A stretch of DNA of 64,000 nucleotides, from assembly GCF_023101765.2 (NCBI RefSeq), contig NC_064229.1, positions 7,292,473-7,356,472 of the forward strand, written 5' to 3'. Source of the DNA: Spodoptera frugiperda. Its lineage: Eukaryota; Arthropoda; Insecta; Lepidoptera; Noctuidae. Position 1 is the first letter of the stretch. Each line of letters opens with the position of its first letter. The notes beneath the pieces were generated by a model. It worked only from the letters and a program-made list of their open reading frames with translations, ran no database searches and was not told the origin of the DNA. Both the position numbers and the translations under genes were made by a program. Below are positions 1-12,482 of this stretch, in pieces.

Positions 1-424
1 AGACATTTTGATCCTACTCTCATAGGTACCTGATAGATCTCTAGCGAATAGAAAATAGAAGATTCTAGATTCTTCTTAAGAGTATTTTCTAATCGCCAGG
101 TATTTGATTCCTTTCGAAAACTTTTTAGTAAAATATTAACTTTTAACTAAATTCAAAATTAGTATCTCACGGCAAAATTAGGTCTGTCAGTAATGAGTTT
201 CTTTAATGAAGTCTGGCTAACTTAGCAGCCGATTCCTCCCAAGACTTCTAGCCCAGGGGAGATTGCTAAATATAATTGAACTCTTTTCTTTTTGATTTTA
301 CAACACACCATCCGCTTACAAATGTGTGGGGGACTTGCGATCATATTTTAATAACCTTTAATATTTTAATAAAGTTTTGTAATTTACTCAGATATTTACT
401 CTAACTATATATTTCGCTTTACAG

Positions 425-1788
425 GTGGTTGATATAATGAAAACGAACGTGGAGAAAGTGCTGGAGCGAGATCAGAAACTCTCAGAGCTTGATGACAGAG
501 CAGGTATACCAATTATAGCATCACGCCTAATTCCTCAAAGACAAATCAAATGTGCCTAATCACTACATAGTATAAAACAAAATCGCTTTCTCTGTCCCCA
601 AGTCCCTTTGTACGCTTAAATCTTTAAAACTACGCAACGGATTTCGATGTGGTTTTTTTAACACATTTGATTTGATTCAAGTATAAAAGTATAATAGATT
701 CCTATAATATTTTTCAATTACTTTTGTGCTTTTTATCTGCGAAGCACAAGCTTAGATATTAAAATTTTTGATCTGGAGTTGCGCACTACCAAGTGAGTTT
801 ACCAGGGCTCCAGCTCGAAAATTAGAAGTAGGAACGGGGTAGTTTTTAGTCAGTAAGAGTCTGACACTCCCTCTCGCCTCGCCCAAGGCGGGAGAAGTTA
901 TTGGATAATTTTCCCCTTTCAAAAAAAGGTATCCCCATTACTTAATTTCATAATAAGCATATCTTGATTGATTACAGACGCACTGCAACAGGGAGCTTCA
1001 CAGTTTGAACAGCAGGCCGGCAAACTCAAAAGCAAATTCTGGCTGCAAAACTTAAAGGTAACAAATTGCACACAACCTATTTGGAACTGAAGGAGGTATC
1101 ATTTACGACGAATGGGCCGGCTCGACCGGAGTGAATCCACGGCCTCACAGAAAACCGACGTGAAACAACGCTTGTGTTGTGTGAGTTAGGTTACCGGCGG
1201 CCCAATCACCCCCCTTCCGAATCTTTCCAATCCCCGATTCCCCAACAACTCTTAATTCTTAATCTCCAAAAGGCCGGCAACGCACTTTCAACCCCTCTGG
1301 TACATTGTGTGTCCATGGGCGGCGGCGATTGCTTAACATCAGGTGATCCGTGTGCTCGTAAAACAGCTTATACCAAAAAAACTACCAAAGATCATTACAA
1401 AAATTACTTGTCTTGCTGTGGATATTCATTCAGTGTTCCAATATCTTGTCGAAAATATAGTCATAAATACTTTACTTTATTAGTTTGCTTATTAAAATAT
1501 ATCATAGGTACTTAATATAAAATAGCCTTAGTTGCATTGGCCAATAATATTAATGGTCATTCAATAACGATATATTCTTTGATGACTCAATGTCTAATAA
1601 ATATTTCAGATGATGATAATCGCAGCTGTTATTGGAATCATCATCTTGGCCCTAATCATCGGTAAGTAGATAGAAAATTATAAAAAAAAATACACATTAT
1701 AGTAACATCTCAGTTGTGTTACACATTATTGCGTTTTTAGACTAACCATATCATTATTTTTTCCACATTTTCAGCCAACTTTGTGTGA
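425..1788 (+). CDS. Syb: Synaptobrevin/VAMP (R-SNARE), C-terminal exons, 5'-partial
   Basis: Four coding exons are visible: 425-503, 978-1057, 1610-1661 and 1775-1788 (TGA). Phases join without a shift and give 74 residues. The gene starts upstream of the window. The product is an R-SNARE that sits in vesicle membranes and zips with syntaxin and SNAP-25-type Q-SNAREs to drive fusion. The first exon carries the second half of the SNARE helix with the zero-layer arginine in VLERDQKLSEL. Exon 2 reads DALQQGASQFEQQAGKL, ending KFWLQNLK. Exon 3 encodes the hydrophobic tail anchor, and the last exon adds only ANFV. The juxtamembrane KFWLQNLK resembles the ubiquitous insect Syb more than neuronal nSyb, so the symbol is a family-level choice. 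All introns are GT-AG. Alternative 3' exons, common in this family, cannot be excluded. Confidence 0.93.
772..937 (+). mobile_element. R1-clade LINE 3'-UTR fragment in Syb intron
   Basis: The segment matches the 3' UTR of the large R1-clade element at 32330-38510, including the landmarks TTTTTAGTCAGTAAGAGTCT and GCCCAAGGCGGGAGAAG. It ends in a short A-rich run. It is a 5'-truncated dead copy lying in sense orientation inside an intron. Confidence 0.8.
1085..1365 (+). repeat. Dispersed lepidopteran repeat in Syb intron
   Basis: The sequence contains the landmarks AAAACCGACGTGAAACAACG and GGCGGCGATTGCTTAACATC. Related segments recur, in either orientation, near 12000-12060, 14545-14625, 15040-15185, 21985-22160 and 47150-47300. 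The 113-codon open frame at 1174-1515 lies mostly inside this repeat and is not taken as a gene. Confidence 0.6.
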
Positions 1789-3033
1789 ACAAGTTTCGGT
1801 AACCGACGTTTAATTTAGAAGTTACTCGTTATAATGTTAATTAATACTTAGTATAAAACGTATGTTGTTATATTTTATATATAATTACGTTATTGGTACT
1901 AAGCCTATCTTGGTAAGTGGGCAAGCCGTATCGTTTGTTGTTAATGATGAGTGTTGGCTTTGTCTGTTCTATTGTCACTTCGTATACTGTCTCTATCGAA
2001 GAATGTTTCATGCGTTCCGACATCTTCCTTCATATTATAAGTTTGCATTCACATCACTTATCAATTGGCCAACACAAACAAACCTTAAGCCGTAAAGAAA
2101 GTACTAAAAAAATACCCATTTCATTAGAAAATCTCATTGTTTTCTTCACCGAATTCTGATGTGAATAACAGCTTATATATATGATATTCAGCTTTATTTT
2201 GCATTATATATAATGTGTTTACTCTTGTGTCTGGGATTGCTCTTGTGGTTTAATTATATCTATTATAAAAATCATTATGCAAAGACTTAATGAAATAGAC
2301 TATAGATCTTATAAATTGCTTGATATTAAACAATATTCTACTTTTATCCAAGAATGCAATGCTTGTCCCAGAATACCCCCGATTTAGTTTCTGCTTATAC
2401 TTAATATGCATTAAGAAATTAACTATTTTATTCAAAATCTGAAATATATACAAGAATGGGACCCGCTTTATAAATAAATGTGAACAAATTAGCTTCAAGA
2501 AATGGTTTATGGGAATTGTCTATGTGATGCTTCAAATGCTTTGAGCAAAAAGAATAATTATGCAGTTTTTAAATCTAAAAAAGGGGCGGGATTAAATAAA
2601 AAATATTGAAAAATAATGTTATTACTAGACTCGACTAATATTGACTTGACTCGACTAAATTCGATCGTAAACCTCCAGAAAAAAAATAACAAAAAAATAT
2701 TAAATATTTCAAAGTCAAAATCAATTCACAAATTCATTGATTTACTGCACAAATATTTTAAATATAATCATACATTATTATATTATATTATAACATACAT
2801 ATTTATATTGTGGATTCGTCTTGTGCTGCTAATTAATATTTTACCAATAGATGTACGATGATTAAAGTTGTTCTAATATTTTCTAGGTCTGTAAACCACA
2901 CGTGGAGGATTGGGCAGAGGTATGGATATAAAACAGGTACATACTTAAGTACTTAAATTTCATTTTAGGTAAATGGTCTTTATAAAGCAAGAGCTATAAT
3001 ATGCCTACCACTTAAAGCAAGAATCTCAATTAT
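1789..3033. other. Syb 3' UTR and AT-rich spacer
   Basis: No further gene is recognisable. The stretch is strongly AT-rich with short open frames that lack coding character. The start must hold the synaptobrevin 3' UTR, but I cannot place its polyadenylation site among several AATAAA-like hexamers. Confidence 0.5.
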
Positions 3034-3355
3034 AATAGGGGCGATGACGGGTATGAAAATTAAATAACTAATTAGTCCGTACGTTAGGTAATGAAAAAAT
3101 ATTAGACACGTATGTTTTTATTTCAACTTATAAAAAAAAACAATCATTAGATAAAACGAATCGAATTTTTGGAATGGGAGCTAATTACGTGATTTCTGCA
3201 TATTAACCATACATAGAAGTGATGTGAAACAAAATTTGAAATCAATATATCGTAAAACGTATTTGTTTCCGTAATAAAATAAAAAATACGTGTCTAATAT
3301 TTTAAAATAATCTACAAGACGGACATTAAAATAAAAATTAGTCATCTACCCTATT
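3034..3355 (+). mobile_element. MITE family 1, copy 1
   Basis: About 320 bp, bounded by imperfect terminal inverted repeats: AATAGGGGCGATGAC on the left and the reverse of AATAGGGTAGATGAC on the right. Internal sequence is shared with 10726-11050, 50429-50749 and 54213-54735. There is no coding capacity. Confidence 0.8.
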
Positions 3356-3397
3356 TGAGGTCTTCACAAAGATTTTTTAAACAGACTTATTCTTTAA

Positions 3398-5062
3398 CGG
3401 TCTTACTAATAAACATTTATACACGCTGTATACACGCTGTATACACGTGTTATAGCATATTCATTACTAATAATCAATGTATAGGGGTTGTCATCTTATA
3501 CACCTGTTATAACAGTTGTATAAGTGTATGTCATTTTACACAATCCTTATTCAGTCAAATAAGCTTGTTTAGCGTGTGAATAACCAACAAATAACTTATT
3601 GTCGTGGCTTATCTCGTAATTTATTTTAATTTAGTGGTTATGATGGATTATTTCGAATATCTGCGCCATTTTAATATTCTTGAGTTGGACAATGAGGAAC
3701 GACCAAGAAAGACAAAACCTTATAAAACACGTATTGATTTCTTTTCTTTCGAAAAAGATGAATGTAAACGTAAATACAGGTTTACTAAAACCTTATAAAA
3801 CACGTATTTGATGCCTTTTTTTCGAAGAAGATGAATGTAAACGTAAATACAGGTTTACTAAGAGATATGTCAGAGAAGTGGTGGACTTGATCCGAGAAGA
3901 CATAGAACAAACAAAGAAGGTTGGCTGGCGGCTTCTTTGTGGAGCTTCAAGTTTGTGTAGCTCTCAGGGTATGGGCGCAGTAAGAAGTACAAGACGATGC
4001 AACAAACATATATGGCAAGAGTCAAAAATCAAACATTTACTTCCTCTTGCTGTACTGTAAATTCTTTAAATGTTTGAAACTGGTAATCAGCCACCATTTC
4101 ATCAACAACAGAGTCAGGCATCATACGATATTACTGGACAAATTGCAAGACAATTGTTTATAAGAACACAGTTTTAACAAACATTTCCTTAAAATAAAAG
4201 AACAAGTTTATACTGAGAATGTATTTTATTTATTTGAGTTTCTAGTCAAATATTTTGTTATTTTAAATTTCTTAGCTCTTGTTCAGCTCGTGTCCACTCA
4301 TAGGCTTCTAGCATGTGTTTCTTTGTTACCTCATTTTCAGTCTACGACAGTTCTCATTGAGAACTTGATTTCTTATCATCTGCTCATCCTTATGCTGAAA
4401 CAAATAGGTAGTAATTTAAAAAAATATATATTTTTTATAATTAACTGTACTATAATTTGTTAAATAATACTTACTTTACACCTAATCACAAGGGATCCCA
4501 ATTAGTAGCACGCTTCCTCTTCTTTGCTACGATACAAACGACTCCATTTCCCATTATTATCAATAATAAAATGAATGCATAAGAAATATAAATACGAAAA
4601 ACAACACGACCTGGGTTTGTATTTATCTTTTTACATTTCTTGCGGAAAATGACATTTGACGTTTCAAAGCGCGTTCAAAACATGTTCTTCTTTATAGATG
4701 ACATTTTACTGATTGGAAAATGTTAAATAATATAATTTAAATATCTACACGTATGTATACTGAAAATATTTTGTAATAAACAGAAATAGTTCATTTCTTA
4801 TTTTCTAGTCACTGGTAAATAAAATCATGTAAATATGAAAGAAAAATAGAAATAGAAAATTTTAGAGTTTTTTACGTTTTATGGTTTCGGAACACTTCTC
4901 AAAATGTTACCAGCGGTTAGTGTTATAACAATTAAATAGTTACTCAAGGCTTACACACTGTTTATTAGTAAAGTAGTGTATATCTAGCTATTCACGCCTT
5001 ATTCATTGAATAAGTAATTAGACGTTAAACAGTTGTTTAACATATTTTTATTAGTAAGACCG
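3398..5062 (+). mobile_element. Degenerate PIF/Harbinger DNA transposon
   Basis: Terminal inverted repeats read CGGTCTTACTAATAAA at 3398-3413 and its reverse complement at 5047-5062. Each end is flanked by TAA (3395-3397 and 5063-5065), the 3-bp target duplication typical of PIF/Harbinger. Inside, frames at 3601-3798 and 3878-4060 resemble the N-terminal part of HARBI1-type transposases: an FRxRYRF-like segment followed by a helix ending in DLIREDIEQ. A duplication of about 74 bp (3714-3787 and 3788-3861) and stop codons break the frame, so the element is dead. The catalytic DDE region is not recognisable. Confidence 0.75.
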
Positions 5063-5065
5063 TAA

Positions 5066-7750
5066 ATATAAAAGTAAATGAAAGGTAAATAATGAAAGAT
5101 TCTTAAGACTAGTACAGGTGACAGTAAAATAAACGAACTCATAATTAACTTTAATTACAGGAGAACCATCCCAGCTGCCGTAACATCAAGAACGAACTTT
5201 GAAACAACTTTTAATTTTATTTTTCCTAGTAATTAGTGTTGTTAATAAATGTCCTCTGGATAATATCACAAGAAATATATCCAATGTTTTGCCTACTACG
5301 AAAATATCAAAAACTATTTATCCTATCAAAACTTTTTGTAAATTTCGAAATCACGCGTCTTTGACATGATTTCTTTTATATCACTAACAAACAATGTTTA
5401 ATGCTCTGTTTACTACGAAATATAGTATTTTTAGATGATCTTTCTTTGTTATAAATTTTACCACAGAAATTAATATTCGCTATTAGATAAGACTTATCAA
5501 AAATACAGTAAATATCTCTTGAATCTTTTTTACTTTTTTCGAAACTAGGCTGTTTAATACGAATGCAACGGTATTTTTTTTATATTCGGACCAAATTTCT
5601 TGAGCATTTTATTTGGGGTCGTTTGATCTTTTATTTTTTTAACTTTTAAATTGTTGAACTTTGATAATATCTACTGTCTACCTATACAAATGTGTTTATC
5701 TGCTTGTAAATCCTACCACTTTATAGGTGTTATATGAATAGATATTTACACTTTATAAAATATCAGTCCATTTATGAAATGGACGTATGTTTCGGCTGAT
5801 TTCTGTATTCAAAGTTCCAAGTTATCACGACTATAATATAACTACCATTTTGATAGCATAGCGTGTATTGGGCCCATGTTAGCACCACGGCGCGGCGGTT
5901 TAGTAAATTATTTACATATATATGTTTCAATCGCTTTATAGCTGTAATCTATAACCGTGATCTATATTTTGAAACGAAAATTTGTACTTAATCAAATTGT
6001 TGTTTGTTTAAGTAAAATTAAATTAGAATATAATTAAGGACTTGTGCTATCTTGCGTTTTTACATTTAATAAAAAAAAATGTGTAATCGTAACTGGCCAA
6101 TATTTTTAAAAATATATAATCTATCCTGTGTAACTACAGCAAATAACGCATTAAATATCTTTTTACTGTGTGTATTAATGTATGTAAAAACAGCTTTGTA
6201 GTTAGAAATTGTAAAAATTCACACTAGGTATTTAGATGTTTCAAATAAATAGCCACTCATTAGTTATATTAATCATTATTGTATTCGCGGCTCCTTTACA
6301 GTTGGTCGGGACTTGCATACTGTGTACATTCACCGAGATATCATTGCACTGCGTGAATGGGAACGACTAAACTATAATTGCCACATTAAAAAATACATGA
6401 CAGAAGCGACCAAGTGTAGTGGAGCCTTAACATTTACTATAAACATAGATTTATAGAAATTATTGGGAGGATTGGCCAGTAACTTACTCGAAATTTAGAT
6501 GAATGGGATTTTGGGATGAATATTATCAAATTGAGGTCGGTCCTTTATTCGAGATCATGTATCGAGACCGATTATTAAAAGTACGTAAGTTGCACATCGT
6601 TATTGTTGACAGTCTCATTAGGGCGAGATATTAGATCGTAATTATAAGTATGACGTCACGATTTTGAAACACAGTAGCTATTTTGTTGTATGTATACTTA
6701 TTTTGGGTAAGGTGGTGATGAGGATCCATCTCACCTAATAATTATGACAATATTTTATCATATTTTGTAGTTCGTTTTTCTAGATTCGACTGGACAACAT
6801 TCACACATGATAAAGATAATAACATTTCATTGTTCAATTACATCTTCCTAATTATCTCAAAACAAGCCAAAAATAACACTGCTATTGTATTAACGGTTGA
6901 AGTCCAAGTTAAAAATAATTTAATATTTAGTCTGATTTTTATTATTTTATTATACTATGTCTGATCGCCTAGAATGTTGATACATTTACAGACATAGTGT
7001 AAATATTGTTCTTCCAATACAACTGACAATAATATTGTCATTATCATTTTGTAAAAGGAAGCATTGTTTATTGAGTATTGATTGGTATAGTAAAAACGAT
7101 GGTTTAGGGATTACCCGGGTAAGCAAAAATTTGTTAAGATTACCAGTTGCGAAATTGTATCATAAGATCTATAAATGTCTTGACTAAAGGCACACTATCA
7201 TCCAATGGGATTATTTACGTAACTATCAAATTATGGGCGTAAAAAAAATATCTACACATCTGCCTACCCCTTTGGTGATCAACCAGGATAATTATGTTTT
7301 GTAAGTTGTTGAAAATACTGTGTTTCCAGAACGTTGACAAAAATAACATTCACTGTAAGGTAAAAAGATAACACACCACAAGTATGTTATGGGATTTAGA
7401 TAATAATTTGGCTGTTACTTATAGCGTTGTTTACAACACTATGACGTTAGCGCAACACTAGTCTTCTTCAGTGTTGCCGCGCTATATTTTAAACAACATT
7501 GTAGGTAGGTAAGCCATAGCTATAAGCATTGTGGTCATAAAATATAAATTAAAATGAAATAAAAATGTTGTAACTGAAACGATGTTTCATTTATAGATTG
7601 TACTACTCCACACTCTACATCTTCTCCAGCTCCAACTATCTTCAAACTTAATCATTGCAATACATAGGATAGACAAGCTTCAAACAAGTCTATAGTTATC
7701 CAAGTTATATCCTAGTACCTTAATTTACATAGATATAGTGTTTAACCAAA
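5066..7750. other. AT-rich intergenic spacer
   Basis: No gene, RNA gene or recognised repeat family stands out. Open frames are short and look random. The stretch separates the Harbinger element from a SINE copy and the ASCC3 upstream region. Confidence 0.5.
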
Positions 7751-7751
7751 A

Positions 7752-7905
7752 ATGTTGCCCCAAATTAGTATTTTCTCCTGTGTCATGGGTGCGTTTACAA
7801 ACATACAAGATCACATACACATGACACCCAGACCCGAAACCACAATTTGTGAACCATACACAGAGTTGCTCCGTGCGGGAATCGGCAGCCGGTTGTCCAA
7901 CCACC
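7752..7905 (-). mobile_element. tRNA-derived SINE (family A), fragment
   Basis: On the minus strand the order is a tRNA-like head ending in a CACGGAG(C)AACTCT-type sequence, then an ACAAATTG-type motif, then a body with TGTATGT and CACCCATGACACA. The same order occurs in better copies at 27195 and 58195, where the RNA polymerase III B box GGTTCGATTCC is intact. Here the tRNA-like head is partly degraded. Confidence 0.7.
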
Positions 7906-8099
7906 ATTTGCCCCTACAAAAAAAACACTCATCCGCTTAACGGAATTTCAAGCCATAAAAAAAAATATTAGCTGTAAAAACTCGTAGAACGCTGTATGGG
8001 AAACTTTTAAAAATAGTTACCAGCTCAAAAAAAGCTCTGTAAACGTCATCAGTCAAAATCTGCGAACTGTCAGTTATGTTATGTCACTGCTGTTATCTG

Positions 8100-8443
8100 A
8101 TAACGTCAATGTCATATGTCAGCAAGTTGCTTGCTGCTTCATACGTGTCGCGAGTAAAACGAAGAAAACTTTAAAAAAATCAATTAATTTTTACTATAAT
8201 TATTATTATTTGCAGTGTAAACGTAATCAGTATATGTAGATCATAAACTCACCCATCAGAAATTGTGTAAATATAAGTTTTACTTTATTATTTATTGTTG
8301 TGAATTTCACAACATTAGCACACCGACTGAAACGGAGACTTTTAAGGTAGTTTTGTTTGTACACATATGGGGAAGACATTAAATTTGTTATAGATTTGAT
8401 TAGAAACTTTTTAAACTGTGTTCTTGTGCAGGCTAAGGAAACT
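8100..8443 (+). promoter_or_regulatory. Probable ASCC3 promoter and 5' UTR
   Basis: This stretch lies directly before the ASCC3 start codon. A good 3' splice site (a pyrimidine-rich run ending TTCTTGTGCAG at 8432) sits 11 bases before the ATG. The 5' UTR is therefore probably spliced, with a short noncoding first exon further upstream. No convincing TATA box is seen. Confidence 0.4.
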
Positions 8444-11400
8444 ATGATCGAACTACCTCGGATCACCAGAGCTCTTCGTGCACACACTCAACTCGACAAG
8501 CCACGATGTTTGAAGCCGATCATAGACCCTACAAAAACTTTACAACTGAAGAAGAAAAATTTACAGAAGTAAGATGTGTTTTTCTTATTATATATTGCCA
8601 TCCTTATTCCATATTTCCATTCTTGTAAGAATGTTTAGATTTTTGTCCTTCCATCTTATTAGAAAATGCTTTTTCATACGTGAATTTTTATGGAAATAAT
8701 TGGATGACAATATTTGAGTAAACAAAATAGCAATGATTCTGATTTTTTTAAACTAATTAAAAGTTTTCATTTTGCCAAAACTTGCATAGAATATAATGTT
8801 GTGCAACATTGTTTCATAGAAACAAATCTTTTATATTTCACAACAACAATATAATGAACTGCAAAGTGTATACAAATATTTAAAATAATTTTACTGTGTT
8901 TAGATATTATATTTAGACTCTATTTATGCTTAAATTTTATTCATAATGTCTAAACATAGTTGTGTCATAATTAGATAAACTTACAAGCAGTCAATCAAAG
9001 CCAAGCTTTTTCTAACCAATATTTAAAAAACCTTATAACCTAATTAAAATTTCTATTAAATATTTCAGATTCAAATCCTACACAGACATTTACAACTATG
9101 TGAAACAAAACGAGCCGGAATCAACGGAGATATTGAAACTCTTTCCGCAATTAAAAGAAGCCTGCAAGCTTCTCACAGGAGACCAGTCAGATGAAATCAT
9201 TGAAGATGCTGCGGTCCTTACGTTGAGAATGTTTCTAGATCAGGATATTGTGATGCTGAAGCATATGTCACAACTTCGGCAAACATTCGGTACTGTGCTC
9301 TCTGCAACGGCTAATAAAATTTGTGAGGTATATTCCCTTTTGTGTTTTATGGTTTTTTGGTTATTCATAATGTTATGTAATGTTGTTACTCTGATTTAGA
9401 AACATAAAATTAAATTAGGTATAAAATAAATCAATAGTCATAGCAAAGTAGTAGATAAAGTAAAACTTTGCTGTTCAGATCAGATACCCTTAGTATGAGT
9501 TTGCTTTAAAGTAATCGAGACGAGCGCGCATTCGGCGTTCTGATTGTCCGGTTTGAATAAACCAACCAATCAGAGCGCCGAAACTCATACTAAGAGTACT
9601 GTACAATGCATACCACAAGACACACTATATGTTAAAATAATCCTTAATGCATTTTACATGATAATATTTTATACTTACCAACTTATAAATCTGTGTACAG
9701 CTTGTAACTAGTGTAATTAAATAGTTACAATACACATTACAGATCGTAACAAAAATATCAGAGCAACTATCCGACAATACAAAGGACTACATAAGGACCG
9801 AAGAAGCTGAATCCAACAAAGAGAACCTCAAACTATGGGGAGACCACATCCAGTGCCACTACGTTCCTTACAAACCAGTGAAGAAACCACTTGCCAAGTT
9901 GACAAGTAAACCTGCTACTGCAAGTGCCTTTGTCACAGATTTTTCTATGAAATATGATAGTGCAAGCCAGGCTAAAGCTACTGCAGGACCTTCGAAAATT
10001 TCTGCACCTGTACTGGAGTCTAAAGTTAGTATGATTTTGTATGTTTTACTTTGTAAATGTAAAGGAAAGTTCTTTGAAATTGTGTAGAGTATGTTTCTTA
10101 TACAATATGTATTATTAATTATTAAATCACTTATCATATACTATTAAAAAGAATTTTTCACTTGTGTTGTTAGCCATATCATTTATAATTTTATAGAGTA
10201 AAATTCTTTATTCAAATTAATGACAATCCCAGACTATACTCTCTCATAAAATAAATCTAGAATCTACATAAATATATATGTATACTTGATGTAAGTATAA
10301 AGTCACAAGCTCGATTCAGTGTTTAGACAAATATTACCAACCATTTCACAACATTATATTGCACACTTATCTATCTCATTATCAGTATATCACATAACAT
10401 GAAAACGTACTTGATTACTTACCTATTTATTTACATTTCCAGTATGGCAAGACCTGGCTAGAAACTAAAGTAAAGGAACAATATGAGAACGCAGCCGGGA
10501 TCTCAAGTGCGGACATACTTCAGTCCATAATAACTTTACTGAACTCTCCTCGGACTAACGATGAAATGCAGAATGATCTCTTTGAGCTACTCGGCTTCGA
10601 TAAGTTTGAGTTTATATTGGACATATTGGAACATAGGCAGGATATCATCAATAGTTTGAAGGCACCTCCGGCTGGACCTACCTTGTCTGAGAGTAAGTAG
10701 TTATAATAATTTTATGCCTATTAATAATAGGGATGATGACGGGGTATGAAAATTAAAAATTCTGTTTTGTCCGTCTGTTAGGTAATGAAAAATATTAGCC
10801 CCTTTTTTCATTTGCCATATAAGATAACAATACTTAAGTAAAGCGAATCGAAGTTTAGGAGTGGTAGCAATACATCATTTCTACGTATAAAACGTAGACC
10901 TAGAAGTAACGTCGATATTTCGAATCGATATTTTAAAGTCATTTATATCCGTAAGAAAATAAAAAAATATGTGTCCAATATTTTAAACTAAGTAATCTAT
11001 AAGACGGATACTTATTAAAATAAAAATTAGTCATCGCCATCATCCCTATTGTATAAACTTTTTGAAAATTACTTCTTTCTTGTTTTTCTTTATACCCAAC
11101 TGTTGCTTCCTAGTATAATATTATTTTCTTTTTTCTGTTCCAGTTGCAGCAATACTCCCCGAGAACAAAATGCCTCAGTACCTGTGCCAAGTGTCGGTGT
11201 TGTCGGAACAAGAGAAGATGTTAGCAAAGATAGTGAGGAAAGAAGAGAAGAAAGCAAAGAACAGAAGGATCGAAGAAGATGATGATGAACAGGAGATTAA
11301 TATTTCTCAGATGAGAGCTAAAAGGTAAATCTAGACTATTTCTTTTTTAGAATTTGATGATTAACTAATTTATACGTCTATCTAATATATAAATATAACG

Positions 11401-12482
11401 AAAAATATTGACATCAATTATTATGCTATCAGCTTACTTACTTTTTGAATTCGACTAGTTTCAAGCCATGCTAGAGGCTCATATTCATGAGCAGCATTCC
11501 GCGACACCCAACGCGGCAACAGTCACGCTTCTACTGATAATTAAGTGAGCAAGCCGATATCATAATAAATAATTTTATTTTGTCCCATGAAAGTTATAAT
11601 AAAATGATATTTCAAGTTTCTTAATAACTTAACAATGTGTTATTCTAAAAAAACACTAAACATTTTCCAGGTTAGCAGAGTTATCAAAACCCGTGGTACC
11701 ATTTTCTACATCATCACGGTCAAGCAATATAGACCCCATCCTGCAGAAGATATCGTATTTCCAGACTAAAGTGCAGTATCCTAATGTGTATGACTCGTCT
11801 ATTAATGCTAAAAATTCTGCCGGTAAGTGTATGAATACTTACCTGTTATATTTCAAACTGGTCTTTAAGGGAACTACATCTATTTATTTAATCTTGGGTT
11901 TAGTGAAATGGGTCAGATTTATTTTTCTTTTTAAATGGTATAAGCCGGTATACGTGCAGACGAATCATCAGATGGTAATCAAACGCCGCAACGATGAAAC
12001 GCAACGCAAGCGTTGCTTCTCCATGAGGTGGTGATATCACTCCGATCGAGTCGGCCCATTCATGCCCTTCCACACTTAAAATCTATCGGCGACGGCCACC
12101 TCTCGCGTCCGGCTTTGGTTCAGGCTATGGTGCGGAACTAGGGGGACTGGGATGCCGTCTCATTTCTGCGAAGCAGTCATGCTAGCTAAGGAGAAGGCGG
12201 GACGCGTCAGAGAACGAACCTCCCCAAGCCCCAGCCGCCGCGAAGGACACTCCGAGCGTCGGGGATCGCGTGAAACTGCTTAAAAAAGCAAGCTTTTCTT
12301 CGGAACCTTCTTTTTATTCTGTCATACCTATTCCAGGATTTGTATCGGGCCTCAAACTGATCCTACCAGAGAATGCAGTGAGGAAAGACACCAAAGAAAT
12401 GGAAGAGGTCATCATTCCCAAGAACGACCCCCCACCACTGACTGTTGGAAACCAACGCGTGCCTGTTGCTGAATTGGATGAG
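8444..12482 (+). CDS. ASCC3: ASCC3 exons 1-7: N-terminal region
   Basis: Exons are 8444-8568, 9069-9327, 9743-10024, 10443-10692, 11144-11324, 11671-11822 and 12337-12482. They encode about residues 1-465, the region preceding the first helicase cassette that in ASCC3 binds partner subunits. A charged, lysine- and glutamate-rich segment (about residues 340-365) is followed by a linker ending VPVAELDE, which leads into the first helicase domain as in vertebrate ASCC3. The exon 3 donor is GTTAGT rather than GTRAGT. Intron 4 carries a MITE and intron 6 carries an R1-clade fragment. Confidence 0.9.

Noticed and set aside
1174..1515. 113-codon frame in a Syb intron
   Set aside because: Mostly made of a dispersed repeat that recurs elsewhere in the window; no conserved protein and no splice context.
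8227..8487. 86-codon minus-strand frame over the ASCC3 start
   Set aside because: Antisense shadow of the ASCC3 first coding exon and upstream region.
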